Assembly (NCBI GenBank): GCA_963754125.1 | Contig: CAVWEX010000001.1 | Coordinates: 558,001 to 622,000, forward strand | Direction of reading: 5' to 3' | Source: RPQJ01 sp963754125 | Lineage (GTDB): Bacteria; Pseudomonadota; Gammaproteobacteria; Steroidobacterales; Steroidobacteraceae | Length of the DNA stretch: 64,000 nucleotides | The notes under the pieces: generated by a model | The model's input: the letters and a program-made list of their open reading frames with translations, nothing else | Told to the model about the DNA's origin: nothing | Database searches by the model: none | Part shown: positions 37,833 to 47,000 of the stretch, in pieces | Position numbering within the stretch: the stretch's first letter is position 1 | How the letters are laid out: each line of letters starts with the position of its first letter | Translations under genes and position numbers: made by a program

Positions 37833-38731
37833 GGGGCCTCCTCGGCGGGGTCCCGCGCGGGCGCCGCGTCGAACACGCGACTCGCGCGGATGTCCTCCGC
37901 CTCGATCGTCATCAGCATCGCCGCGTCCACCCGCCCGGTGTCGAGCAGGCGTCGTGCCTGTCGCAACCGGGCGCGGTCGAGCGCGTTGCGCACGGAGCGG
38001 GCATTGGCGAAGTTCGGCTGCTCGCGGCGCAGCCGCACGTAGTCGAGCAGCGCCTCCTGGGCCGACGGCGACAGCGCGAGGCCGAGCCCCGCCACCATCC
38101 GCCCGGCGATGGAGGCGAGCTCCTCCGGGCTGTAGTCGGGGAAGTCGATGTGGTGCGCGACGCGCGAGCCGAGGCCGGGGTTGCTCTGGAAGAACGTGTC
38201 CATGCGCGACTTGTAGCCGGCGAAGATCACCACGAGGTCGTCGCGCTGGTTCTCCATCACCTGCATCAGGATCTCGATCGCCTCCTGGCCGTAGTCGCGC
38301 TCGTTCTCCGGGCGGTAGAGGTAGTAAGCCTCGTCGATGAACAGCACGCCGCCCATCGCCCGCTTGAGGACTTCCTTGGTCTTCGGCGCCGTGTGGCCGA
38401 TGTACTGGCCGACGAGGTCGTCGCGCGTCACGGCGACGAGGTGTCCCTTGCGCACGTGGCCGAGGCGATGCAGGATCGTCGCCATGCGGCTCGCGACGGT
38501 GGTCTTGCCGGTGCCCGGGTTGCCGGTGAAGCACATGTGCAGCGAGGGCTTGGCGCCCTCGACGCCGAGCGCCGCCCGCGCCTTGTCCACCACCAGCAGC
38601 GAGGCGATCTCGCGCAGGCGCATCTTGACGGGCGCGAGGCCGACGAGCTCGCGATCGAGCTCGTCGAGCACCTCGCCGACGCCGGACTCGGCGAGCAGCG
38701 CCTTGAGGTCGATGGAACCAGCCGCGGTCAC
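37826..38731 (-). CDS. cbbX: Red-type RuBisCO activase CbbX
   Basis: A 301-residue AAA+ ATPase that remodels inhibited red-type RuBisCO by pulling on the large-subunit C-terminus. Walker A CFTGNPGTGKTTVASRMA, Walker B GVLFIDEAYYLYRP, the pore-loop region VGQYIGHTAPKTKEVL and sensor/arginine segments FFQSNPGLGSRVAHHIDFPDY match CbbX. GTG 38731 follows cbbS by 15 bp. Its presence supports a form IC RuBisCO. Confidence 0.96.
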   Translation of the reverse strand: MTAAGSIDLKALLAESGVGEVLDELDRELVGLAPVKMRLREIASLLVVDKARAALGVEGAKPSLHMCFTGNPGTGKTTVASRMATILHRLGHVRKGHLVAVTRDDLVGQYIGHTAPKTKEVLKRAMGGVLFIDEAYYLYRPENERDYGQEAIEILMQVMENQRDDLVVIFAGYKSRMDTFFQSNPGLGSRVAHHIDFPDYSPEELASIAGRMVAGLGLALSPSAQEALLDYVRLRREQPNFANARSVRNALDRARLRQARRLLDTGRVDAAMLMTIEAEDIRASRVFDAAPARDPAEEAPC

Positions 38732-38746
38732 GATGCGTCTCGCCGC

Positions 38747-39133
38747 TCAGGCGCGCTCGAGCGTGTAGCGCACGAGCCGGTTCTCGCTCTCCTCGCGACG
38801 CAGCTTGTAGCGGGCCTCCTCGGCCGGCCGGTGCACGATGAACGACATGCGCATCGTCTCGAAGCCGAGCGTCGAGTCGAACGCATTGAGCTTTATGTAG
38901 CAGTCCGCGTGCGCCTTGCGGCACTCGCGCAGCTCACCGATCACGCCCGCCGGGTCCTTGAGGTCGAACATCGGCAGGCCCCACATCTCCCAGTAGACGT
39001 TGCGGGGATGCGGGTCGTCGGTGAACTCCAGCGAGACCGCCCAGCCCTGCTGCAGCGCGTATGCCACCTGCTTGCCGATCTGCTCGTCGGTGAGGTCGGG
39101 CAGGAACGAGAAAGTGCCTTGTGTGATGCGCAT
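38747..39133 (-). CDS. cbbS: RuBisCO small subunit, form I (red type)
   Basis: A 128-residue small subunit. TQGTFSFLPDLTDEQIGKQVAYAL and YWEMWGLPMFDLKD are standard red-type small-subunit motifs, and the C-terminal extension (HRPAEEARYKLRREESENRLVRYTLERA) is the hairpin-forming tail of red-type small subunits that builds the central beta-barrel. ATG 39133 lies 10 bp after the large-subunit stop. Confidence 0.96.
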   Translation of the reverse strand: MRITQGTFSFLPDLTDEQIGKQVAYALQQGWAVSLEFTDDPHPRNVYWEMWGLPMFDLKDPAGVIGELRECRKAHADCYIKLNAFDSTLGFETMRMSFIVHRPAEEARYKLRREESENRLVRYTLERA

Positions 39134-39143
39134 GTCGGGCTCC

Positions 39144-40628
39144 TCAGGCGACGCTCGGGGTCGGCACGAAGTCCGACGTATCCGTCGAGGCGTAGTTGAA
39201 CGTGACGTCCTTCCAGGTCGTGAGCGCGGCCTCGAGCGGCCGGCAGGTCTTCGCGGCGGCGGCGAGGATCGCGGGACCCTCGTTGGCGATGTCGCGGCCC
39301 TCGTTGCGCGCGAGCACCATGGACTCGAGCGCGACGCGGTTCGCCTGGGCGCCGGCCTGGATGCCCATCGGGTGACCGATCGTGCCGCCGCCGAACTGCA
39401 GCACCACGTCGTCACCGAAGAGATCCAGCAGCTGGTGCATCTGGCCGGCGTGGATGCCGCCCGAGGCCACGGGCATCACCTTGCGCAGCCCCGCCCAGTC
39501 CTGGTCGAAGAAGAGGCCGCGCGGCAGGTCCTTCGCGGTCACGGCATCGCGCAGCACGTTGTAGAAGCCCTGCACGGTCAGCGGGTCACCCTCGAGCTTG
39601 CCGACGGCCGTGCCGGCGTGCGCGTGGTCCACGCCCGCGAGGCGCAGCCACTTGGAGATCACGCGGAAGGAGATGCCGTGCGTCTTCTGCCGCGTGTAGG
39701 TGCCGTGGCCGGCGCGGTGCAGGTGCAGCACCATGTCGTTCTGGCGCGACCACTCCGAGATCGACTGGATCGCCGTCCAGCCGATCACGAGGTCGATCAT
39801 CACGATGCAGGAGCCGAGCTGCTTGGCGAACTCGGCGCGACGGTACATCTCCTCCATCGTGCCGGCGGTGATGTTCAGGTAGTGGCCCTTGACCTCGCCG
39901 CTCATCGCCTGCGCGCGCTGCACGGCTTCCATGCAGAAGCCGAAGCGGTCGCGCCAGTGCATGAAGGGCTGCGAGTTGATGTTCTCGTCGTCCTTGGTGA
40001 AGTCGAGCCCGCCGGCGAGCCCCTCGTAGACGACGCGGCCGTAGTTCTTGCCCGACAGGCCGAGCTTGGGCTTGATGGTCGCGCCGAGCAGCGGGCGGCC
40101 GTACTTATCGAGGCGCTCGCGCTCGACGATGATGCCGGTCGGCGGACCCTTGAAGGTCTTCACGTAGGCGACCGGGAAGCGCATGTCCTCGAGCCGCAGC
40201 GCCTTCAGCGGCTTGAAGCCGAACACGTTGCCGATGATCGAGGCGGTCAGGTTCGCGATCGAGCCTTCCTCGAACAGGTCGAGGTCGTAGGCGATGTAGG
40301 CGAAGTACTGGCCGGGCGAGCCCGGCACGGGGTCCACCTGGTAGGCCTTGGCCCGGTAGTGTTCGGCCGCGGTGAGGCGGTCGGTCCAGACGACGGTCCA
40401 GGTTGCGGTGGACGATTCACCGGCGACCGCCGCGGCCGCCTCGTCGGGCTCGACCCCGTCCTGCGGCGTGATGCGGAAGCAGGCGATCACGTCGGTGGGC
40501 TTGGGCTCGTAGTCCGGCACCCAGTAGCCCATTTCCTTGTACTTGAGCACGCCGGCCTTGTAGCGGGCGGCGGTGTTGCCGGTGGTTCTCTGGCCGGCGC
40601 CGCCGGCCGTTGCTGGGGTCTGGGTCAT
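39144..40628 (-). CDS. cbbL: RuBisCO large subunit, form IC
   Basis: A 494-residue large subunit that carboxylates ribulose-1,5-bisphosphate. Active-site elements are GATIKPKLGLSGKNYGR (catalytic Lys), GGLDFTKDDENINSQPF (the carbamylated Lys with metal-binding Asp and Glu), loop 6 GTAVGKLEGDP, and the phosphate-binding VMPVASGGIHAG and LQFGGGTIGHP. Sequence style, the partner CbbX and the C-terminus FVPTPSVA point to the red-type form IC found in proteobacteria. The gene starts the operon opposite cbbR, with about 100 bp of promoter region. Confidence 0.97.
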   Translation of the reverse strand: MTQTPATAGGAGQRTTGNTAARYKAGVLKYKEMGYWVPDYEPKPTDVIACFRITPQDGVEPDEAAAAVAGESSTATWTVVWTDRLTAAEHYRAKAYQVDPVPGSPGQYFAYIAYDLDLFEEGSIANLTASIIGNVFGFKPLKALRLEDMRFPVAYVKTFKGPPTGIIVERERLDKYGRPLLGATIKPKLGLSGKNYGRVVYEGLAGGLDFTKDDENINSQPFMHWRDRFGFCMEAVQRAQAMSGEVKGHYLNITAGTMEEMYRRAEFAKQLGSCIVMIDLVIGWTAIQSISEWSRQNDMVLHLHRAGHGTYTRQKTHGISFRVISKWLRLAGVDHAHAGTAVGKLEGDPLTVQGFYNVLRDAVTAKDLPRGLFFDQDWAGLRKVMPVASGGIHAGQMHQLLDLFGDDVVLQFGGGTIGHPMGIQAGAQANRVALESMVLARNEGRDIANEGPAILAAAAKTCRPLEAALTTWKDVTFNYASTDTSDFVPTPSVA

Positions 40629-40695
40629 GGGGGTCCGCCTCTTGCCGCGATGAGCGATGGCTGGACTCTAGGCCGGACCCTTGATAAAAAAATAC

Positions 40696-40713
40696 TTAGT
40701 ATTTATTGGCTAA
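40696..40713. promoter_or_regulatory. Candidate CbbR-binding dyad (TTAG-N10-CTAA)
   Basis: In the AT-rich gap between divergent cbbL and cbbR, TTAG at 40696-40699 and CTAA at 40710-40713 form a dyad of the LysR T-N11-A type; CbbR sites are described as TTA/TAA-type half sites. A second overlapping TAA-CCA-TTA lies at 40711-40719. The position, 17 bp before cbbR ATG 40730 and about 70 bp before cbbL, suits control of both promoters. Assignment is by pattern and position only. Confidence 0.55.
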
Positions 40714-40729
40714 CCATTAAGATTTGCTT

Positions 40730-41707
40730 ATGCCAATGCGTCATCTCAGCCTGCGGCAACTGCAGGTCGTCCGCACGATCGCCGACCTCGGCTCCATGGC
40801 CCGCGCCGCGGCGGCGCTGCACATGACCGGCCCGGCGGTTACCCAGCAGGTGCAGCAGCTCGAGAAAACGCTGGGCGCCCCGGTCTTCGACCGGCTGGGC
40901 CGCAAGCTGCGCCTCACGGTGGTGGGCGAGCGGGTCGCCGATGCCGCCGGCGACGTGCAGGTCCGGCTCGGCCTGCTCTACAAGGACCTCGACGCGCTCA
41001 AGAAGCGCGACGACGGCACGCTGCACCTCGGCATCCTCGGCACGGGCACGCACATCCTGCCGCCGCTGCTCGCCGAGTTCCGGCAGCGTTCGCCGGGCAT
41101 CGCCGTGCAGATGGTGGTGCTGCCGCGCGAGGAACTCGCACGCCGCGTGCTCGACGGCGACGTGGACCTCGCGCTCATGGGACGCGGCGCAGCGCCGGCC
41201 GCGGACGCCGCCGGGGCGAGCGGCGCGCCGCTCGCCCTCGAGCCCTTCGCGGACAACCCGCACGTGATCATCGCCTGGCCCGGTCACCCGCTCGCCGCCG
41301 CCCGCGGCGTGCCGGCCATCGAGCTGCGGCACGAGAGCGTGGTCCAGCGCGAGCCGGGTTCGGGCACCCGCGCGATGCTCGACGCATTCCTCGGCATGCA
41401 CCGCATCGTGCCGCGCGAGCGCATCACCGTGACCGGCAACGAGATGGCCAAGCACGCCGTGATGTCGCGCCTCGGGATCAGCCTGACCTCCATGCACACG
41501 CTGTTCCTCGAGCTCGAGACCGGCGCGCTGGTGCGGCTCGACGTCGACGGCACGCCGATCGTGCGCACCTGGTACGTGGCGCACCATGCCGACCGCTGGC
41601 TGCCGCCCGCCGCGGCCGCGTTCCGCGATTACCTGCTCGATGAGGGCGCCCGCAAGGTCGCGGCCCGGACGCGGGCGCTGCTGGCCGCGACCCACGGCGC
41701 GACCTGA
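40730..41707 (+). CDS. cbbR: LysR-family regulator of the Calvin-cycle operon
   Basis: A 325-residue LysR-type regulator with an N-terminal helix-turn-helix (LSLRQLQVVRTIADLGSMARAAAALHMTGPAVTQQVQQLEK, given here as one known module) and a C-terminal co-inducer domain (LHLGILGTGTHILPPLLAEF, VSRLGISLTSMHT). Divergence from cbbL identifies it as CbbR, the activator of CO2 fixation genes. ATG 40730 and ATG 40736 are both plausible; a TTG at 40724 is less so. Its 3' end is overlapped on the other strand by the read-through tail of the lipase gene. Confidence 0.92.
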   Translation: MPMRHLSLRQLQVVRTIADLGSMARAAAALHMTGPAVTQQVQQLEKTLGAPVFDRLGRKLRLTVVGERVADAAGDVQVRLGLLYKDLDALKKRDDGTLHLGILGTGTHILPPLLAEFRQRSPGIAVQMVVLPREELARRVLDGDVDLALMGRGAAPAADAAGASGAPLALEPFADNPHVIIAWPGHPLAAARGVPAIELRHESVVQREPGSGTRAMLDAFLGMHRIVPRERITVTGNEMAKHAVMSRLGISLTSMHTLFLELETGALVRLDVDGTPIVRTWYVAHHADRWLPPAAAAFRDYLLDEGARKVAARTRALLAATHGAT

Positions 41708-42563
41708 CCTGAGCCCGCGCCCGGATCAGCTCCTGGGCGTCGAGCCAGCCCTCGAGGTCCGCGATCACGCGGTCGCGCTCGGGCTCGTTGTAGATCTCGT
41801 GGAACAACCCGTTGTAGGTGCGGATGGCCCGCAACTTCGGCTGGCCGAGGGCGGCATAGATCGGACGGTTGCCGCCGTAAGGCACCAGGCTGTCGGCCGT
41901 GCCGTGCTGCACCAGCACCGGAATCCGCAGCTGGCCGGCACGCTCCTGTAACGACTTCATCGCGCCGAGCAGCTCGGCGAGGGTTCGCGCCGGGATCGAG
42001 CCGCGGTACACGAGCGGATCGCTCAGGTAGGCGCGCACCACGGCCGGATCGCGGCTGATCGCCGATGCAGGCAGCGTGAGTGCACCCGTCCCGGGGGCCA
42101 CGGCCGAGAGCAGGCGGATCATCCCCGCCTTCAGGCTCGACACGGACTCGCCGGTTGACAGCGCCGGCGCCGACAGCACCAGGCCCTTGAGCGCGTCCGG
42201 GTACTGCAGTGCGCAGCCCAATGCGATCGCGCCGCCCATGCTGTGTCCGATCACGAAGGCGGGCCGCCCCGGGTGCTGGCGCTGCGCGCGACCGACGAAC
42301 GTGCCCAGGTCCGAAACGACGTACGCGAAGCGCTCGATGTTGGCGCGGCCGCCCGGCGAGCGCCCGTGACCGCGGTGATCGAGCGCGTACACCGCGTAGT
42401 TCCGCGCGACCAGTCGGCCGGCGAGCGCCGCGTAGCGTCCGCCGTGCTCGGCCAGCCCGTGCGAGATCACCAGCACGGCGCGCGGCTCATCCTCCGGCAG
42501 CCAGGACTGCCCGTGCAGCGTCGCCTCCCGGCGGCCCGGAAACTGCATTTCCCCGTGCTTCAC
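41478..42563 (-). CDS. Alpha/beta hydrolase, monoacylglycerol lipase-like; 3' end probably frameshifted
   Basis: A serine hydrolase of the monoacylglycerol lipase/lysophospholipase group: oxyanion region VLVISHGLAEHGGRYAAL, DHRGHGRSPGGRANIERF, the nucleophile elbow VIGHSMGGAIALG, the acid in VQHGTADSLVPYGG and the catalytic His in YNGLFHEIYNEPERD. The recognisable protein ends at about 41715 (DLEGWLDAQ, about 280 residues). As read, the frame then runs on for some 80 Arg/Ala-rich residues antisense to cbbR, to a stop at 41478; this tail is unlike the family and suggests a base error near 41715-41730. GTG 42563 overlaps the stop of the acyltransferase gene (GTGA). Confidence 0.8.
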   Translation of the reverse strand: MKHGEMQFPGRREATLHGQSWLPEDEPRAVLVISHGLAEHGGRYAALAGRLVARNYAVYALDHRGHGRSPGGRANIERFAYVVSDLGTFVGRAQRQHPGRPAFVIGHSMGGAIALGCALQYPDALKGLVLSAPALSTGESVSSLKAGMIRLLSAVAPGTGALTLPASAISRDPAVVRAYLSDPLVYRGSIPARTLAELLGAMKSLQERAGQLRIPVLVQHGTADSLVPYGGNRPIYAALGQPKLRAIRTYNGLFHEIYNEPERDRVIADLEGWLDAQELIRARAQVRSRRGSRPAAPASGPRPCGRPHRAGNRGTRPRRAAASGRHGAPRTRCARSACRRRRAAPARRSRARGTACAWRSG

Positions 42564-43988
42564 TTGCGTTGCTTCCTGGGGCGGCCCCGGGCCACCGGCC
42601 GTGGCCAGTCCGCGAGCGTATCCACGAATAGCTGCCGGACGCCGGCGATGCGGCGGTCGAGGTCGCGCGACGTCCAGCCCGCCACCGGGATCGGCGGGAG
42701 CACGGCCACGTCCACGACGCCCGGCCGCATCGCGCCCGACCTGAGCGAGCCGATGTCGTCGACGTTGCGGATCACGATCGGCACGATCGGGCACCTTCGC
42801 GGCCATGGCCATGCGGAACGCGTCCTTCCTGAACTCGCCGATCCCCTCGCCCGCCGGTCGCGTGCTCTCGGGCGCGACCAGCATCGAGATGCCCTCGCCG
42901 AGCAGGCGCGTCGCGGGCTCGAGGGTCGCCGCCACCGCGCCGCGGTCGTCCCGGTCCACGAAGGCGATGTGCATGAAGCGGCTCGCGGCCGCGAACAGCG
43001 GCGACTTCTGCAGTTCCTTCCCGGCGACCGCGCCGAAGTCGCGCTGCACGAGCCGACTGACGATCTGCGTGTCGATGAGGTTGCGGTGGTTCCAGATGAA
43101 CACCGCCGGGCGCGCGGCCCACAGGTGTTCCTCGCCGGTCACGTTGAGCTTCACCTTGCCGAGCCCGAGCGAAATCTCGGTGAGCGTCGAGGCGAGGAAG
43201 TTGGCCGCCTCGCGCTTCTCGCCCGTGAGCACACGCATCGCCGCGGCACCGAGGAACACCGGCACGGCGCTCGCCGTCGCGAGTGCGCTGCGCAGGTAGG
43301 CGTCCGGACCCGGCGTCCCGCGGCTCGTGAATCGCTGGACCGGCCAGCCCGCGCGCCCGGCCTCCGCGGCGAGCAGCGGTCGCGGGTTGGTGGGGCATGG
43401 ATGGCCCACCTCGCGCATCAAAGCGAGTTCCTCGTCGCCGTCGGCGTAGAAATAGCTGCGGCGCAGGTCCACGTGCTGCTGGCGCGCGAACTCGCGCACC
43501 GCCTCGGCCTTGGCGCGTCCCCACAGCACGGGCCCGCTCGACTTGCCCGTCAGCAGACCGTCGCGCTGCTCGAGTCGCGTGCACAGCACGTGCTCGATGC
43601 CGAGCTCGCGGGCGACCGCCGCGACCTGGAACGGCGCGGCCGAGGTGGCGATCGCGACGACGTGCCCCTGCCGGCGGTGCTCGGCGACCAGTGCGCGCAT
43701 CTCGGGGTAGATGCGTTCGCGCAGCTCGCGCTCGAACAGCCGCTCGCCGAGCGCCTCGAGGTCGGCGAGACTCCGGCCGTTCCACTCGTGGATGCCGCGG
43801 GTGATCAGCTCGCGGCTGTCGATTTTGCCGAGCGCCGACTGCGCGACCGACACCGCCGTGCGCAGCAGGTCGGCGGCACCGAGCTCGCGCTGCCGCACGC
43901 GCTCCTTGAGGAACGCCAGGATCGAGTATCCGGCGATGAGCGTTCCGTCGTAGTCGAAGATCGCCGCAGTCCGTGGCGCGTTGGGCAT
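42560..43988 (-). CDS. HAD-IB phosphatase fused to 1-acylglycerol-3-phosphate acyltransferase, one frameshift as read
   Basis: A two-domain protein of about 475 residues. The N-terminal HAD-IB domain (residues 1-230) has the nucleophile motif AAIFDYDGTLIAGYS, AIATSAAPFQVAAVA and SYFYADGDEELALM. The C-terminal PlsC-type acyltransferase has HX4D in IWNHRNLIDTQI and the PEGTR-like APESTRPAGEG. The combination implies lysophosphatidate acylation plus phosphate removal, that is, routing toward diacylglycerol. The frame breaks near 42787 and resumes IVPIVIRNVDDIGSLRSG to the stop at 42560. Coupling to a lipase gene fits glycerolipid turnover. Confidence 0.82.
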
Positions 43989-44042
43989 CCGAGGATCATA
44001 GCGCCGGTCGCGTCGCGGCGTGCCGGCGACCACCGTGGACCG

Positions 44043-44957
44043 TCAGGCCTCGCCGAAGGCGGCCAGCGCGGCTCGCGCCACGTCCTCGCCGTGCTCCTGC
44101 ACGAAGTGCCCGGCCTGGGGCAGCTCGAGCGGCGGCGGGCAGCCGCGGATGACCGATGCGAGCGCGTGCATCACCGGGGCACCGAGCACCGGGTCCTGCA
44201 TGCCGATCGCCATGAACGACTGCCCCGCCCAGCGATCGCGCAGGAAGCGGGCCGCCCGCTGCGAATCCTCGACGCCGTCCATCCCGGGCTCCACCGGCAC
44301 GAGGGCCGGGAAGCGCCGCACGCCGGCGCGGTAGCGATCGTTCGGGAACGGCGCGTCGTAGGCGGCGGCTTCGGCGCCCGTGAGCCCGGCGACCGAGCGC
44401 TTCATCAGCGTGCCGATGGCGAAGTTCGGGTTCGAGGCCACGAAGGCCTTCCAGGCGTCGAAGCCGGGCCCCGGCGAGCGCCCGACGCCGAGGCCGGTGT
44501 TCATGACGATGAGCCGGTCGATTCGTTCGGGGTACTCCATGGGCAGCGTGAGCCCGAGCAGGCCGCCCCAGTCCTGCACCACCAGGGTCACGCGCTCGAG
44601 GTCGAGTGCCTCGATGAATCGCATCAGCATCCCGCGGTGAAAACTGAAGGTGTAGGTCGCGTCGTCCACCGGCTTGTCCGAACGACCGAACCCGAAGAAG
44701 TCGGGCGCCACGACGCGCAGCCCGGCCGCGGTGAACAGCGGGATCATCTTGCGGTAGAGGTAGCACCACGTCGGCTGCCCGTGCAGGCACAGCACGGTGC
44801 GGCCGCTGGCCGCGGCCGCGGGTCGCTCGTCGAGATAGTGGACGCGCAGCGAGTCGTAGCCCGGCAGGCCCTCGAGGTAGTGCGGTGCATAGGCAAAGCC
44901 GGGCAACCCTTCGAATCGTTCGTCGGGAGTGCGGAGCGCTTCGAGGATGGACGGCAT
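44043..44957 (-). CDS. Haloalkane dehalogenase-like hydrolase (HLD-I type)
   Basis: A 304-residue alpha/beta hydrolase. It carries the dehalogenase signatures CLHGQPTWCYLYRK (HGxPTW, residues 59-64, with a halide-type Trp after the oxyanion loop), the nucleophile Asp129 with Trp130 in VVQDWGGLLGL, and VMNTGLGVGRSPGPGFDAW carrying the second Trp. The acid Asp in AIGMQDPVLGAPV after strand 7 and His in QAGHFVQEHG complete an HLD-I-type triad. Such enzymes hydrolyse carbon-halogen bonds of haloalkanes; actual activity needs testing because close relatives vary. It is transcribed alone. ATG 44957 is chosen; a longer reading extends into the divergent PhzF gene. Confidence 0.84.
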   Translation of the reverse strand: MPSILEALRTPDERFEGLPGFAYAPHYLEGLPGYDSLRVHYLDERPAAAASGRTVLCLHGQPTWCYLYRKMIPLFTAAGLRVVAPDFFGFGRSDKPVDDATYTFSFHRGMLMRFIEALDLERVTLVVQDWGGLLGLTLPMEYPERIDRLIVMNTGLGVGRSPGPGFDAWKAFVASNPNFAIGTLMKRSVAGLTGAEAAAYDAPFPNDRYRAGVRRFPALVPVEPGMDGVEDSQRAARFLRDRWAGQSFMAIGMQDPVLGAPVMHALASVIRGCPPPLELPQAGHFVQEHGEDVARAALAAFGEA

Positions 44958-45053
44958 GGGCGTTGATCCGGACACGCGGCCCGCGCGGCCGCCCGGCGAT
45001 ACTAACGCCGCGAGCTGTGGCAGTGTGGCGTAAGACCGCATGGGAGAACGAAG

Positions 45054-45913
45054 GTGGATCGAGCGTACAAGGTCGTGGATGTCTTCACCGACCGGCCGCT
45101 GCTGGGCAACCCCGTTGCGGTCGTGCTCGACGGCGAGGGACTCGACGGGCGACGCCATGCAACGGATCGCGCGCTGGACGAATCTCTCCGAGACGACCTT
45201 CGTCCTGCCGCCGGACCGCCCGGAAGCCGACTATCGCCTGCGCATCTTCACGCCGGGTCGCGAGCTGCCGTTCGCGGGGCACCCGACGCTCGGCAGCGCC
45301 CACGCCGTGATCGAGGCCGGTCGTGTCGTGCCGCGCGGGGGACGCGTCGTCCAGGAGTGTGGCGCCGGCCTCATCGACATCTCGAAATCCGCCTGCGGCC
45401 TCGAACTCACCCTGCCGGAGCCCCGGCTCGCGCCCCTTGCGCCCGCCGAGATCGACGAACTCGAGGCGATCCTCGGAGCGCCGGTGCTTCGCAGCGCGGA
45501 GCCTGCGTCGTGAACGTCGGACCGGTCTGGATCGTCGCCCAGTTCCAGCGCCGAGGCCGTGCTGGCGCTGCGACCCGACCTCGTGCGGTCCGCGGCGTTC
45601 GAACGGCGGCTTCAGGCGACGGGCATCAGCGTGTTCGGAGCGCACGCGACGGGCACGGCCGCGATCGAGGTCCGTTCGTTCGCGCCGTCCTGCGGCGTCG
45701 GCGAGGACCCGGTCTGCGGCAGCGGCAACGGCGCGATCGCGGCCTTCCGGCGCGCGCGCGGCCTGCTCCCGGCGGCGAGTGCCGCCTACGTGGCCGCGCA
45801 GGGCCAGTGCGTCGGGCGCGGATGGGCGCGTTGCGATCACGGTCGCCGCGGACGGACCCATCACGGTCGGCGGATCCTGCGTCACCGTCATCGACGGGGT
45901 GCTGCGCGTCTGA
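45054..45913 (+). pseudogene. PhzF-family isomerase/epimerase, several frameshifts as read
   Basis: Pieces in three frames join to a PhzF-fold protein of about 285 residues: VDRAYKVVDVFTDRPLLGNPVAVVLDG, IARWTNLSETTFVLPP with the catalytic Glu of the SET motif, FTPGRELPFAGHPTLGSAHA, VGEDPVCGSGNGAIAAFRRA and a C-terminal DGPITVGGSCVTVIDGVLRV. PhzF proteins catalyse isomerisation of small cyclic or amino acid-derived metabolites; no phenazine genes are near, so the family name should not be read as function. Breaks occur near 45150, 45510, 45548 and 45825, each resolvable by one base. GTG 45054 is the start. Confidence 0.75.
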
Positions 45914-45942
45914 CGAACCGGGCGAGCGCCGCCGCGTGCCGC

Positions 45943-46849
45943 TCAGTCGTGCCGGTGCAGTTCCTGGTCCGCCAGCGCGGCCGGGTCGCCGAGCGGCTCG
46001 AGGTGGGTGTCGACGGTGACGGGCGGCAGCGCGCGGCGGATGTCGGCCTCGATGCGTTCGAGCAGGTCGTGCCCCTGCTGCACGGACCACTCCGGCGGCA
46101 CCAGCACGTGCACCGACACGAATCGTCGGGCGCCGGACTGCCGCGTACGCAGCGCGTGGTACTCGATGCCGTCGGCGGCATAGCGGTCGAGCAGGTCGCG
46201 CAGCAGCGTTCAATTCGGACGGCGGCAACGCTGCGTCCATCAGGCCCGCCACCGAGTCGCGCAGGATGCGTGCGCCCGCGACCACGATGTTGACGGCGAC
46301 CGCGATCGCGATCAGCGGGTCGAGGACCAGCCAGCCCGTCGCCGCGACCGCAATCACGCCGACCACGACGCCGGCAGACGTCCAGACGTCCGTCAGCAGG
46401 TGATGCGCGTTGGCCTGCAGCGTGGCCGAGCGATGGGTCCGGGCGGCCTTGAGCAGCACGAGCGCCACGCCGAGGTTGAGCAGCGAGGCGACCACCGACA
46501 CGGCCAGGCCCAGCCCCACCTGCTCCAGCGGGCGCGGGTGCAGCAGGCGGTCGATCGCGGCGACCGCGATCGCGATGGCGGCGATGACGATCAGCGCGCC
46601 CTCGGCGCCGGCTGAGAAGTACTCGGCCTTGCCGTGCCCGTGCGGGTGGTCGTCGTCCGGCGGGCGCGCCGCCACTGTCAGCATCGCGAGCGCCATGAAG
46701 GCGCCCGCCAGGTTCACCAGCGATTCCATGGCGTCCGACAGCAGTCCCACCGAGCCCGTGAGCCAGTAGGCCACGGTCTTGAGCGCCATGGTGGCCAGCG
46801 CCGCAGCGATCGACAGCCACGCGAATCGGGTGAGGGACGGGGTCTTCAT
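45943..46849 (-). CDS. Cation diffusion facilitator family metal exporter, one frameshift as read
   Basis: A CDF transporter of about 301 residues with six membrane helices. Metal-site motifs DAMESLVNLAGAF in helix 2 and HHLLTDVWTSAG (HxxxD) in helix 5 are present, plus the His/Asp loop DDDHPHGHGKAEYFSAG. The C-terminal cytoplasmic domain (EYHALRTRQSGARRFVSVHVLVPPEWSVQQGHDLLERIE) follows a frame break near 46210. Expected activity is proton-coupled efflux of Zn2+, Fe2+ or Co2+. Same-strand neighbours are absent; the next gene is convergent. Confidence 0.85.
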
Positions 46850-47000
46850 GGGTGCGCCAGGCCATTACGGTAGCGCAGCCGGGCCGTCTGCGTCGTCGTG
46901 GAATGCATCGGAATCGGACTCGTTCGCGCGAAGTCCATCGCCGTCGGTCACACTGAAGCCTCCGGCACCGCCACGTCGTCGCGACTCCAAGGTCATCCTC

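Noticed and set aside
45054..45913. Phenazine biosynthesis
   Set aside because: Only the PhzF fold is present; it is widespread in non-phenazine contexts and no other phz gene is nearby.
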